Shown: piece by piece, positions 9,168-18,255 of the stretch
Position numbering within the stretch: the first letter of the stretch is position 1
How the letters are laid out: each line of letters starts with the position of its first letter
NCBI GenBank assembly: GCA_016721905.1
Contig: JADKHH010000024.1
Location: 62,001 to 126,000, forward strand
DNA length: 64,000 nucleotides
Direction of reading: 5' to 3'
Source of the DNA: Candidatus Opimibacter skivensis
Lineage (GTDB): Bacteria; Bacteroidota; Bacteroidia; Chitinophagales; Saprospiraceae
Position numbers and translations under genes: made by a program
The notes under the pieces: model-generated
What the model saw: only the letters and a program-made list of their open reading frames with translations
What the model was told of the DNA's origin: nothing
Databases searched by the model: none

Positions 9168-10325
9168 CTACTCAAGCCAGGATTGATAATATTTTCCATC
9201 ATCAATCTTCAGCGCATGCTCCGTCACCATCAGTGGCGCAAACGTATCAATCATCACCGCAAGCTCTTCCGTAGACGTCTGCCCGATACTTCTTTCATAC
9301 GCACCAGGAGCAGGACCATGTGGAATGCCCGCAGGGTGCAATGTGATATGGCCTTGTTCGATATTGTTGCGGCTCATAAAGTCACCGTCAACGTAATAGA
9401 GGACTTCGTCCGAATCGATATTGCTATGATTGTATGGTGCCGGGATCGAACGTGGATGATAGTCATACAATCTCGGACAGAAGGAGCAGACTACAAAAGC
9501 TTTTGTTTCGAAAGTCTGATGTACAGGCGGTGGCTGATGTACGCGTCCTGTGATGGGTTCGAAATTGTGGATAGAAAACGCGTAAGGAAAATTGTATCCA
9601 TCCCAACCGACGACATCAAATGGATGTGTGGCATATACCATTTCATGCAGGAAGCCTTGCTTTTTGATCTTGATCACGAAATCACCTTTCTCGTCAAAGG
9701 TCTCCAACAGTGTGGGCAACTTATAATCCCGCTCACAAAATGGGGAGTGCTCAAGTAACTGGCCAAACCAATTGCGGTAACGTTTAGGGGTATAGATCGG
9801 GTGAAAGGATTCCGCATACAGCAGACGGTTTTCATCCGTATCAAAATCGATCTGGTAGATCATGCCGCGTGGAATGATCAGGTAATCTCCATATTCAAAA
9901 GAGATATTGCCCAGAAAGGTGCGCAGCGTCCCTGAACCCCGGTGCACAAAAATCATCTCATCTGCATCCGCATTTTTATAAAAATAGGAGGTGAGTGATT
10001 TGGTCGGAGCCGCCAGGCCGACGTGTATGTCTTTATTGACCAGCAAAGGATGCCGGGAGTCCAGCCAATCTTCACCTTTCGGGATATCGAATCCCTGGAG
10101 GAGACGCGCTTTCATGTTGCGTTCCACCGCGATCTTGGGCATTAGGTTAATAGGCTCGGCAACACTGCGGACCTGGGTAGGGCGATGGAGGTGGTAGAGG
10201 AGTGAAGACATGCCGTCAAACCCCACAGTACCAAAGAGTTGTTCGTAATGGATGCCACCTCCAGGTTTGTCAAATATCGTATGCCGTTTTTGGGGGATGG
10301 ACCCGAGTTTATGGTAAATGGGCAT
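9168..10325 (-). CDS. hmgA: Homogentisate 1,2-dioxygenase
   Basis: A 385-residue enzyme that opens the homogentisate ring to maleylacetoacetate using Fe(II) and O2. The open frame extends upstream to 10571, but MPIYHKLG at 10325 is the natural start: it matches the family N-terminus, and a good promoter box lies just upstream at 10337-10344. The cupin core carries the expected histidines (HRGSGTLRTFLG, HPFDVVGWDGYNFPY, FVVCSFCPRLYDYHP and TLHPAGIPHGP). The length is at the short end, as in the Bacteroidota-type HGO family. It is the first gene of the hmgA-fahA-hppD series. Confidence 0.95.
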   Translation of the reverse strand: MPIYHKLGSIPQKRHTIFDKPGGGIHYEQLFGTVGFDGMSSLLYHLHRPTQVRSVAEPINLMPKIAVERNMKARLLQGFDIPKGEDWLDSRHPLLVNKDIHVGLAAPTKSLTSYFYKNADADEMIFVHRGSGTLRTFLGNISFEYGDYLIIPRGMIYQIDFDTDENRLLYAESFHPIYTPKRYRNWFGQLLEHSPFCERDYKLPTLLETFDEKGDFVIKIKKQGFLHEMVYATHPFDVVGWDGYNFPYAFSIHNFEPITGRVHQPPPVHQTFETKAFVVCSFCPRLYDYHPRSIPAPYNHSNIDSDEVLYYVDGDFMSRNNIEQGHITLHPAGIPHGPAPGAYERSIGQTSTEELAVMIDTFAPLMVTEHALKIDDGKYYQSWLE

Positions 10326-10336
10326 ATTTTTTTCTT

Positions 10337-10344
10337 CAAAAGTA
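10337..10344 (-). promoter_or_regulatory. Bacteroidota-type promoter for hmgA
   Basis: The minus strand has TACTTTTG, an exact match to the -7 consensus TAnnTTTG, with TCTTGACC about 17 bp upstream as a -33-like element. The hmgA ATG follows 11 bp later, implying a very short leader. This supports the shorter start chosen for hmgA. Confidence 0.6.
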
Positions 10345-10487
10345 CGGATTTGGGTCAAGAGGAGGGTAGTGTAAAGCGGGGGCTGGAAGCGCTGGATGTT
10401 AAACGAACCCAGCTTAATATAAAACAGATCCAACGCATTGTCATCCTGTCGGGTCCGGAAGGATAATATCATCGTATTTTCGATATC

Positions 10488-11744
10488 GTGAGAAGACTTG
10501 TTATTCGTTTTATGACACTGATGCTGATGGCAAATCCATTGGACAACATCAAAGCCCAGTGGACCACGCACTTTGATGACATATGTTCAATAGACCAGTG
10601 GCTTGATGTTCAGGAGAGTGAGGGGTGGAATATTCAGGCACTGGAAGTCCATGATGTCAGCGTGACACATCCTGGTTATTTCACCATGATGCCTTATACG
10701 GTCACCTGGTATGCTGACTGGCGCGGACCACTAATCTACAGGATGGCCCAAGGTGATTTTGTACTCACCGGCAATATCACGGTAACCAATCGAAATGGAA
10801 ACGATATTCCAGGTTCTGCCTACAGCCTTGGTGGCCTGATGGTCAGGAACCGAAAGACATTTACTAACGGACCGGCAGGATGGACCCCTGGACAGGAGGA
10901 TTATGTTTTTCTTTCCATTGGCCAGGGTGCAAACAATCATCCATCGTGCCCGGGATGTCCATCTCCTCATTTTGAAGTGAAGTCTACGATCAACAGTAAT
11001 TCGGCGCTGAACCTTTCATCGATTGATACAAATACGGCGGATGTGAGGTTGGTCAGGCTTCATCCATTTGTTTTGGTGTTGTACCGTTTTCCTGGTGGAG
11101 ATTGGGTGGTGCATCGCCGGTATTATCGTGACGATCTGCAGGATACAGTGCAGGTGGGGATGGTGACCTATACGGATTGGGATAAAGCATCTACGTATGT
11201 GAATACATTCCATAATAGTCATGAGCTCAATGATGATCTCAATCCTGATCCAAGTAATAATCCCGGTCTTCCGTTTGCACCAGATATTGTTTCGCGATAT
11301 GATTTTTTAGATTTACAAGAGACGATAATGCCCGTGGAGTGGGAAGGTCTGGATCTGACGAATGTCGGGCAGGTGAGTGATGCGGCGATATTGGATTATT
11401 ATGGGGAGGAAATACCGACTCCGTTGCAGACATCGGATCAGGTGTGGTTGGGAAGGAATAGTGATAATTGGGATGATGTTGATAATTGGTTGTCTGGTTC
11501 TCTTCCAGATGCTACAGATACAGTTAGGGTCAATTCGTGTGCATGTCCGGAGGCATCATGTGTCATGATGTCTGCGGGGGTGACGACGATAGGTGGTATG
11601 AGGGTCATGGAAGGGGGTGAGGTGGTGGTGCCTGTGGGGGCGACATTGAATATAAATGGGTTGTTGGATAATGAGGGATTGATCATTGTTTATGGGGTGG
11701 TGAATATTACTGCGGGGACGGCGGGAGTGATGAATCGGGGGTGA
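10488..11744 (+). CDS. Exported protein of unknown function, beta-sandwich-like
   Basis: A 418-residue protein with a GTG start and signal peptide (hydrophobic to about residue 20, cleavage near IKAQ). Residues about 25-230 resemble the concanavalin-like sandwich of DUF1349-type proteins (GLMVRNRKTF, FVLVLYRFPGGDWVVHRRY). A C-terminal part begins VWLGRNSDNWDDVDNW and ends in a beta-helix-like stretch. Large secreted relatives in Bacteroidota usually end in a type IX sorting domain; here the frame stops at VMNRG without one, and a repeat cluster begins about 50 bp later. It may therefore be C-terminally truncated. It is divergently oriented from hmgA with 162 bp between the starts. Confidence 0.65.
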   Translation: MRRLVIRFMTLMLMANPLDNIKAQWTTHFDDICSIDQWLDVQESEGWNIQALEVHDVSVTHPGYFTMMPYTVTWYADWRGPLIYRMAQGDFVLTGNITVTNRNGNDIPGSAYSLGGLMVRNRKTFTNGPAGWTPGQEDYVFLSIGQGANNHPSCPGCPSPHFEVKSTINSNSALNLSSIDTNTADVRLVRLHPFVLVLYRFPGGDWVVHRRYYRDDLQDTVQVGMVTYTDWDKASTYVNTFHNSHELNDDLNPDPSNNPGLPFAPDIVSRYDFLDLQETIMPVEWEGLDLTNVGQVSDAAILDYYGEEIPTPLQTSDQVWLGRNSDNWDDVDNWLSGSLPDATDTVRVNSCACPEASCVMMSAGVTTIGGMRVMEGGEVVVPVGATLNINGLLDNEGLIIVYGVVNITAGTAGVMNRG

Positions 11745-11796
11745 TTGATTGCAGGATGGGGGGAGTGTGGTGGTGGAGGAGTAGGGGGGACGAGAA

Positions 11797-12020
11797 ATGG
11801 ATTCGTATATCTACGAAATATATTTTGCCGAAATAACCTGGATGATGGGTGGCCTTGTGATGACCATATTGTTAAAAAAAGAATGGAATCGTATATCTAC
11901 GATTTATATTTTGCCGAAATACTTTTGCTACTGGAAGGCGTGGTTGTTTGTGGGGGCGGAGGCAATTGCCTGGTTTTCAATACTGAATCGTATATCTACG
12001 ATTTATATTTCGCCGAAATA
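11797..12020. repeat. Three 39-bp direct repeats with internal hairpins
   Basis: Copies lie at 11797-11835, 11883-11921 and 11982-12020, with periods of 86 and 99 bp. Each contains TCGTATATCTACGA (5-bp stem, 4-base loop), then ATATATTTTGCCGAAATA or a close variant; the third copy has a perfect ATTTCG/CGAAAT stem. The rest of 11745-12053 is G-rich unique sequence with no credible gene. Confidence 0.75.
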
Positions 12021-12053
12021 CCTCGGTTCGGGATTTAGTAAATTCTATTTGCG

Positions 12054-12782
12054 TCAATGTCCACTCCCCACCTCCCGAAACACATCAAGCGTATGATGCA
12101 ACGCAATCCTCACGATATCCCTGTCATAAAATAAATCCCCCTGCACAGCCTGCTGAAACCAGTTGATATACATGATTTCAAAACCAATATTCTTTACAGG
12201 CGAGTACATGGCCGCAATCCCATACCGGTTTTGATCGAATACATTATACGTAATATTGTTGCTCACGTTGAAGTGGATTTCATCGAAAATCAGGAAGCTG
12301 AATTTTTCCGACAACTCGTACCCCAATTCCAGCTTGTACCGGATCCGGATGGTGGTGAATTCATACACCTCACCAGGTTGCTTAAAAAAGCGGAACTCCG
12401 TCCAGTACCGGTGATGTAAATGGAATTTATGGCTGAGTGACGTGTTGTTGACGATTTCAACGGAAGGCCTTAATTCGGATATATTGTAAAAGTCCTGGAT
12501 CTCAGGTTCCTGAGGAAGGGAGTGAACAAAGTAAGCAAAGCCCAAGGCCACACTCCATTCTTTCCCTAGTTTGCGTTGCAAATGTGTGCGGGTCAGAAAC
12601 TGCGACTGCCTGGTCGGGTCAATGAAGTTGCGGTCATCAAATTCCTGGCGAATCTGCCAGTAGTCACCTATCGGCACCTTCAGGTTGTATTTGTACCAGA
12701 TTTGTTTCTGATGCAGGACTTGCTTTTGCCCCGAGGATAAGCCGGCCGTGAGAATGCATATCAGTAATGCAAAAGCTTTCAT
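12054..12782 (-). CDS. DUF2490 family protein, probable outer-membrane beta-barrel
   Basis: A 242-residue protein. The frame is open to 12857, but the ATG at 12782 gives a clean signal peptide (MKAFALLICILTAGLSSGQ). The sequence has alternating aromatic beta strands (WQIRQEFDDRNF, FHLHHRYWTEFRFF, YKLELGYELSEKFSFLIFDE, IGFEIMYINWFQQ) and the layout of the DUF2490 family of Bacteroidota, thought to be small outer-membrane barrels. No biochemical role is known. It is divergent from tag, with 62 bp between the start codons, so the promoters overlap. Confidence 0.75.
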   Translation of the reverse strand: MKAFALLICILTAGLSSGQKQVLHQKQIWYKYNLKVPIGDYWQIRQEFDDRNFIDPTRQSQFLTRTHLQRKLGKEWSVALGFAYFVHSLPQEPEIQDFYNISELRPSVEIVNNTSLSHKFHLHHRYWTEFRFFKQPGEVYEFTTIRIRYKLELGYELSEKFSFLIFDEIHFNVSNNITYNVFDQNRYGIAAMYSPVKNIGFEIMYINWFQQAVQGDLFYDRDIVRIALHHTLDVFREVGSGH

Positions 12783-12844
12783 GGAGATACCATATTTACA
12801 TAAACCAACTAAAGGTTTAAATTTATTGATTAATCCTATAGCTG

Positions 12845-13456
12845 ATGTCGAAATCAAAAGAAATAGTCCGCTGCCCCTGGTGCGGCACCGACCCCCTCTA
12901 CGTCCATTACCATGACAATGTCTGGGGCGTGCCGGAGCTTGACAGCAAAGCCCTCTTCGCCAAGCTCATCCTCGATGGCGCCCAGGCCGGCCTTAGTTGG
13001 ATCACGATCCTCCGAAGACAGGAAGGTTACATGGCCGTTTTCGACAATCTTGATCCTGATAAAGTAGCCCGGTACACAGATAAGAAACTTGAAAAAATCC
13101 TTCTCGACGAACGAATCATCCGGAATCGCCTGAAAGTTTTTGCAGCGCGAACAAACGCCAGAGCTTATCTCGAAATGCAAGACCAGGGAATCGATTTCAG
13201 CCAGCACCTCTGGTCCTTCGTCGATGGCAAACCTATCGTCAATAAACTCAGACTGATCACAGATTTTCAGGCCACTTCACCCATCAGCGATGCGCTGAGC
13301 AAAGACCTTAAGAAAAGAGGCTTCACGTTTGTAGGCTCTACCATCGTCTATGCTTTTATGCAAGCGGTGGGGATGTATAACGATCATATGGTTAGCTGTT
13401 TCAGGCACGATGAAGTGAAAAAGCAAGGAGCAGGGAGCAAGGGGCAAGGAGGATAG
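12845..13456 (+). CDS. tag: DNA-3-methyladenine glycosylase I
   Basis: A 203-residue base-excision repair enzyme that removes 3-methyladenine from alkylated DNA. The family N-terminus RCPWCGTDPLYVHYHDNVWG holds the first zinc cysteine and a His; HMVSCFRH near the C-terminus supplies the second His/Cys pair. The helix-hairpin-helix-type core has AGLSWITILRRQEGY, and TFVGSTIVYAFMQAVGMYNDH is highly typical of the family. Length is normal; the last ten residues (GAGSKGQGG) are low complexity and may be a late extension. Confidence 0.95.
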   Translation: MSKSKEIVRCPWCGTDPLYVHYHDNVWGVPELDSKALFAKLILDGAQAGLSWITILRRQEGYMAVFDNLDPDKVARYTDKKLEKILLDERIIRNRLKVFAARTNARAYLEMQDQGIDFSQHLWSFVDGKPIVNKLRLITDFQATSPISDALSKDLKKRGFTFVGSTIVYAFMQAVGMYNDHMVSCFRHDEVKKQGAGSKGQGG

Positions 13457-13559
13457 GTCATTTATTAAAGGCGATATAATCTTATTGAAAATTATGCTTG
13501 TACACTACTTCTAACTTTTCCTTCCTTGTTGGCTATTGGTTATTAAATAACTGCAAAAT

Positions 13560-13634
13560 CTGTCTCCAGACACCCCCTAGTCCTCCTGCTTTTCGGATTC
13601 GCAACGAGCGGGATCTTCGCTGCGCTTCGAATTG
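13560..13634. repeat. Dispersed CTGTCTCCAGACA/GCGGGATC repeat, copy 1
   Basis: CTGTCTCCAGACA at 13560 and GCGGGATCTTCGCTGCGC at 13608 match the element at 36467-36528 in order and spacing. It lies in the 261-bp gap between tag and metG. The rest of the gap holds a CTTAGCCTCAGCCTCAGCC tandem at about 13650 and no gene. Confidence 0.55.
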
Positions 13635-13717
13635 CTCCATACTTAACCTTAGCCTCAGCCTCAGCCTTCGCCTGAGCCTAATATTTTTCCTACCTTCGCC
13701 CTTCGATTACACAAGTT

Positions 13718-15859
13718 ATGATCCTATCCCCCCAGCGATATCTCGTGACATCGGCATTACCATATGCCAATGGCCCCCTCCACATCGGACATCTCACGGG
13801 AGCCTACCTGCCCGCAGACATCTTCGTCCGTATGCTACGCATGCTCGATAAAGATGTAGCTTTTATCTGCGGCTCCGACGAACATGGCGCCGCTATCACT
13901 ATCCGCGCACTCAAGGACAATAGCACTCCACAGGCCATCATCGATAAGTATCACGCGCTCTTCGAAGAGACTTTTCAGAAAGCAGGTATTTCATTTGATA
14001 TCTACCACAGGACTTCTTCGCCATTGCATCATGAAACTGCCCAGGAGTTTTTCCGCTCATTGTATATAAAAGGTCAGTTTGTAGAAGAAGAGTCCGAACA
14101 ATATTATGACCATGAAGCCGGCAAGTTTCTCGCCGACCGATATATCAAGGGCACCTGCCCCAAGTGCAGCAACCCCGATGCATACGGCGACCAATGCGAA
14201 CGCTGCGGTTCTTCCCTCAGCCCACTCGAACTGATCAACCCATTATCTACGATCACAGGTACTAAGCCTGAACTAAAGAAAACCACCCACTGGTACCTCC
14301 CACTGGATAAGTATGAAACATGGTTGCGCGACTATGTAGAGAATGGTAAACTCGACGGAGTGGATCATCACGATCCCGCAGAATGGAAATCCCATGTCAT
14401 CGGTCAATGCAAGTCATGGCTCGATGGCGGATTACAACCCCGCGCGATGACCCGCGATCTGGATTGGGGCGTCGATGTGCCACAGGAAATAAAAGGTTCC
14501 GCAGGTAAGAAACTGTACGTCTGGATGGACGCACCCATCGGCTATGTCTCGGCCACTAAGCAATGGGCCGCCGACAACGGAAAGGACTGGAAATCCTATT
14601 GGCAGGATCCTGAATCATCACTGATTCATTTTATCGGAAAGGATAATATCGTTTTTCATTGCCTCATCTTCCCGGCTATTTTAAAAGCACACGGCCAATA
14701 TAATCTTCCTGTCAATGTGCCGGCAAATCAGTTTCTGAATCTTGAAGAACAAAAGATCAGCACATCACGCAACTGGGCCATCTGGGTGCATGAGTTTCTC
14801 AATGAAAATCCGGATCAAACTGATGCATTGAGGTATGTGCTTACCAAGAACATGCCCGAGCAGAAAGATGCGGAGTTTACATGGAAAGGTTATCAATCAG
14901 ATGTCAATGCAGACCTGGTAGGTACGCTCGCCAATTTTGTACAACGCGTCGTTGTCCTTACACATAAGTTCTGCGATGGTAAAGTGCCTGAGTTTGATGA
15001 GGACACACCAATAGTAGGTACAAGAGGTGATGATGAAGCATCATGGCATGAAGTAGAAATGATGGATTTGTTTGATCGCATGTGGGCAGTCCAGGATGCG
15101 ATTTCACAATATGATTTCAGGGCAGGATTGAAGGCAATGCTTGACATTGCCACAGCCGGTAATCAGATACTTCAGTTTAATGAGCCATGGAAGGCGCATA
15201 AGGAAGAACCGGAAACAGTGATGGCCGTATTAAATCTTTGCGTTCAGTACCTGGCTGCCATGAGTTTTGCGATGCATCCTTTTATGCCGGGCGCATCTGC
15301 ACGACTGAGGAAGATACTTGCCCTTGATCCTATCGTCGAACAAGGCTCATGGGTCACGACACTGGATGCATTATCACTCGGTGAAAAATTAATTCCGGAA
15401 GGTCATCTGTTAAATCAGCCGGAACATCTCTTCAGCAGGCTTGAAGATGACTGGATTCAAAAACAAGTAGCTAAACTCCATGAAATGTCAGTAACAGCCA
15501 CCCCAGCTTCAGATGCTACTCCAACGGTAGACAAGCCGAATATCCCTTATGATGATTTTGCAAAACTGGACATAAGCACTGCAACAATACTGGCTGCTGA
15601 AAGCGTTCCTAAAGCTGATAAATTGTTGAAGCTGACACTTGATGTCAATGGTGTGCAACGAACAGTCGTCAGCGGCATTGCTCTGCATTACAAACCGGAA
15701 GAACTGCCAGGGAAGCATGTAGTCATACTTGCCAATCTGGAACCACGCAAGATTCGCGGCGTAGAATCCCAGGGCATGATCCTGATGGCCGAATCCGGTG
15801 ATGGCAAATTGCATTTTGTGCAGGCGGCCTCGGAGGAAAGCGGATTAGCAATCAGCTAA
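13718..15859 (+). CDS. metG: Methionine-tRNA ligase
   Basis: A 713-residue class I aminoacyl-tRNA synthetase that charges tRNA-Met. The HIGH motif is at residues 22-25 (PLHIGHLTGAYLPADI). The zinc knuckle has Cys147-x2-Cys150 and Cys160-x2-Cys163. The KMSKS loop is the variant KISTS at 346-350. An anticodon-binding helical domain follows, and residues about 610-713 form the C-terminal EMAP II/Trbp111-type tRNA-binding domain (DISTATILAAESVPKADKLL, IRGVESQGMILMAE), giving the dimeric long form of the enzyme. It is followed by lnt 40 bp downstream. Confidence 0.97.
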   Translation: MILSPQRYLVTSALPYANGPLHIGHLTGAYLPADIFVRMLRMLDKDVAFICGSDEHGAAITIRALKDNSTPQAIIDKYHALFEETFQKAGISFDIYHRTSSPLHHETAQEFFRSLYIKGQFVEEESEQYYDHEAGKFLADRYIKGTCPKCSNPDAYGDQCERCGSSLSPLELINPLSTITGTKPELKKTTHWYLPLDKYETWLRDYVENGKLDGVDHHDPAEWKSHVIGQCKSWLDGGLQPRAMTRDLDWGVDVPQEIKGSAGKKLYVWMDAPIGYVSATKQWAADNGKDWKSYWQDPESSLIHFIGKDNIVFHCLIFPAILKAHGQYNLPVNVPANQFLNLEEQKISTSRNWAIWVHEFLNENPDQTDALRYVLTKNMPEQKDAEFTWKGYQSDVNADLVGTLANFVQRVVVLTHKFCDGKVPEFDEDTPIVGTRGDDEASWHEVEMMDLFDRMWAVQDAISQYDFRAGLKAMLDIATAGNQILQFNEPWKAHKEEPETVMAVLNLCVQYLAAMSFAMHPFMPGASARLRKILALDPIVEQGSWVTTLDALSLGEKLIPEGHLLNQPEHLFSRLEDDWIQKQVAKLHEMSVTATPASDATPTVDKPNIPYDDFAKLDISTATILAAESVPKADKLLKLTLDVNGVQRTVVSGIALHYKPEELPGKHVVILANLEPRKIRGVESQGMILMAESGDGKLHFVQAASEESGLAIS

Positions 15860-15899
15860 TTCTGTTTCCGTCCATTCCTATGCCTATCTTTAGCCATCA

Positions 15900-17684
15900 A
15901 TGAAAAATGGAGAGGAAATTAAATTAGCCAGACCCTGGATCAGGGTGGCAGCAATCGTGCCTCTTCTCCTGGCAGGCTCTTATAGCGCATGGCAGATGCT
16001 CAAGCTTCCTCTCTGGGGCTGGTGGCCATTGGTGTTGATTTTATCTTTCTGGATGGCCGGGGTTCTGCTTCTTTATCCCAAAGATATAATTCAACAAAAG
16101 TGGCTCGGAGCCGCAACATTGTCTGGAGTTTTTCTCGGACTGGGATTTCCACCCTCTATGCTCACCTGGCTTGTCTTTTTTGCCTGGATTCCATTGCTGC
16201 ATATGGAGCATTCCATATTCCAGCAGTACCAAAAAGTGAAGCCCGGTAAAGTCTGGCTCTATTCATATCATGCATTCGTGCTTTGGAATGTGATCTCTAC
16301 ATTCTGGGTGATGAATACAGCGCTGATAGCCGGTATTGTGGCCAATTTTCTCAATGCCGCCCTGATGGCTACCGTGATGGTCCTCATACATGTGGTTAGG
16401 CATCAACTAAAACCAGTATGGTCCATATTCATCTTCATTTCGTTTTGGATTTCTTTCGAATACGTCCACCATTTTTGGGATATATCATGGCCATGGCTTG
16501 CGCACGGAAATGCACTTTCCCAATATCCATGGGCCATTCAATGGTATGAATACATTGGCGCCTTCGGCGGTTCACTCTGGGTGCTATTGGTCAATTACAC
16601 CGGGTATAAATTACACGCCGGATGGAGTGATCGAAAAGCCAAACAAATCATTATTTACGGCTCCCTGGTATTGATTCCCATTATTTTTTCGCTTTGGATC
16701 TGGACTACGATTGAAGAGGGGAGTGCTGATCCTGTTTCAGTCACAGTGGTTCAACCTAATTTCGAACCACACTACGAAAAGTTTGAAATCCCCCAGCGCG
16801 AACAGTCAATGCGTTTTTTGAAATTGTCGTTTGATCACATTGATTCCACAACACGCTATTTGGTTTTTCCGGAGACAAGTTTTGAAAGCATTCGACTTAA
16901 TACATTTCGTGAAAATCCGGTCATCAATTTGTTTCAGAGCGTTGTGGATTCTTTTTCCAATCTGCGATTAGTCACTGGCATTTCTTCTTTCCGGGTATTG
17001 GAAAAAGATCAGTTGAAGGATATCACCTACCGCACACATGTCGGTAGTCGTGGAGACACCACTTTTTGGGATATCCAGAATTCTGCTGTACAACTTACTT
17101 CAGGCGAGCAGGATTATCAGGTGTATTTTAAATCCAAACTTGTTCCAGGTCCAGAGATGTTTCCTTTTAAGGAATTTCTGTTTTTTCTCGAACCCATAGT
17201 TGATAAGTTAGGCGGCAGTTATGAAGGACACACCAAGCAAGCCGAACGATCCGTGTTTACCGGTGGACCACTCAATGTCGCACCAATCATTTGTTACGAA
17301 TCCATCTACGGAGATTTTGTTGGAGGCTATGTTCGCAAAGGAGCAACTGCTTTGTTTATCGTCACCAATGATGGATGGTGGGATCTGACACCCGGACATA
17401 TACAGCACCTCAAATTGGGTACCTTGCGGGCCATCGAGCACCGCCGCCCGATTGCACGGAGTGCCAATACAGGTATCTCGTGTTTCATTGATATCCGCGG
17501 CCGGATCATTCAGCCTACAAAGTATGGCGAAACGGTAGCCATTCAGGGAGAGGTTATTCCTGAAACCAGGATTACCTTTTATACAAAGTGGGGCGACCTT
17601 GTCGCAAAGTTTGCATCGTTGATTTCCGCAGTTATCTTCCTCGCTTTCATTTTCAGCTTCGGCCGCAGAAAATTTAATTTGTAA
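15900..17684 (+). CDS. lnt: Apolipoprotein N-acyltransferase
   Basis: A 594-residue inner-membrane enzyme that adds the third acyl chain to lipoproteins at the N-terminal cysteine. About seven hydrophobic helices (residues 15-275) precede a nitrilase-fold domain facing the periplasm. The catalytic triad can be placed: Glu325 in VFPETS, Lys411 in YFKSKLVPGPE and Cys465 in IICYESIYGD. It is somewhat longer than enterobacterial Lnt (about 510), mostly from loops in the catalytic domain. The window encodes several lipoproteins that would be substrates. TATCTTTA at 15887-15894 resembles a -7 box just before the ATG. A perfect 19-bp hairpin lies 32 bp after the stop. Confidence 0.9.
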   Translation: MKNGEEIKLARPWIRVAAIVPLLLAGSYSAWQMLKLPLWGWWPLVLILSFWMAGVLLLYPKDIIQQKWLGAATLSGVFLGLGFPPSMLTWLVFFAWIPLLHMEHSIFQQYQKVKPGKVWLYSYHAFVLWNVISTFWVMNTALIAGIVANFLNAALMATVMVLIHVVRHQLKPVWSIFIFISFWISFEYVHHFWDISWPWLAHGNALSQYPWAIQWYEYIGAFGGSLWVLLVNYTGYKLHAGWSDRKAKQIIIYGSLVLIPIIFSLWIWTTIEEGSADPVSVTVVQPNFEPHYEKFEIPQREQSMRFLKLSFDHIDSTTRYLVFPETSFESIRLNTFRENPVINLFQSVVDSFSNLRLVTGISSFRVLEKDQLKDITYRTHVGSRGDTTFWDIQNSAVQLTSGEQDYQVYFKSKLVPGPEMFPFKEFLFFLEPIVDKLGGSYEGHTKQAERSVFTGGPLNVAPIICYESIYGDFVGGYVRKGATALFIVTNDGWWDLTPGHIQHLKLGTLRAIEHRRPIARSANTGISCFIDIRGRIIQPTKYGETVAIQGEVIPETRITFYTKWGDLVAKFASLISAVIFLAFIFSFGRRKFNL

Positions 17685-17716
17685 GGGTCATATTGCTTCC
17701 GCCCCCCAATAATCGA

Positions 17717-17763
17717 ATTTCTTTTGTCGCGGGCGGATGCAATACGCCCGCGACAAAAGAAAT
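17717..17763. terminator. Perfect 19-bp hairpin after lnt
   Basis: The left arm (17717-17735) reads ATTTCTTTTGTCGCGGGCG and is perfectly complementary to 17745-17763 around a 9-base loop GATGCAATA. The arms have a G/C-rich core with A/T-rich ends, as in bidirectional terminators, and the position 32 bp after the lnt stop suits that role. Confidence 0.6.
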
Positions 17764-17857
17764 CCAGCTACTTCACTTCTGCCTTCGATATTCCTTGCTC
17801 GTTATTCGGTATTCTCTGGTTATTCCTACCTTTAATCACCACTTAATCATACCAACT

Positions 17858-18142
17858 ATGATCTCCTTCTGGATTCTCTGGATATTCAATGCCCTGATGT
17901 CCCTTATTCCGATCTACTTCTTCTTTATAGGCCTGGCCGATGGCTCGGTTGATTCCGATAATATGGGTATCTGGATGATCCTGCTGGCAGTGGTGGCATT
18001 GATAATGGGCGGTACATATTGGCTCAAGACAAAAAACCAGATTAAGGCCGCTAAAGTGGTGCTGATCATAGCTGCCATCCCATCTATCCTTGCTATTATC
18101 TTTATGTCTGTGGCTATCTTTGGCGACGTCAGATGGAATTAA
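17858..18142 (+). CDS. Small membrane protein, tandem paralogue 1
   Basis: A 94-residue protein with three hydrophobic segments. The frame is open from 17693 but ATG 17858 gives MISFWILWIFNALMS, matching the N-terminus of the next gene. The C-terminal motif (FGDVRWN) also matches the paralogue (IGKPKWN). TACCTTTA about 30 bp upstream resembles a -7 box. No function is recognised; the layout suggests a small inner-membrane protein. Confidence 0.65.
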   Translation: MISFWILWIFNALMSLIPIYFFFIGLADGSVDSDNMGIWMILLAVVALIMGGTYWLKTKNQIKAAKVVLIIAAIPSILAIIFMSVAIFGDVRWN

Positions 18143-18255
18143 TAGCTGTGTGCACCCGATTTGACTTTGGGTATTATCTTTAACTTCATTCTGATGCCAG
18201 GCCTCACTGATTCTAACCTGTTCAGATCAATTTCAGCATACCTCAATCAGAGCAT

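Noticed and set aside
10326..10571. 82-residue N-terminal extension of homogentisate dioxygenase
   Set aside because: It has no family similarity and would lie upstream of the clear promoter box at 10337-10344.
11797..12020. CRISPR array
   Set aside because: Only three copies, repeats not identical, spacers of 47 and 60 bp, and no cas genes nearby.
11745..12096. Two short overlapping plus-strand frames of about 98 codons
   Set aside because: Their translations are mainly the three 39-bp repeats read in different frames (YIYDLYFAEI-like words), so they reflect the repeat rather than a protein.
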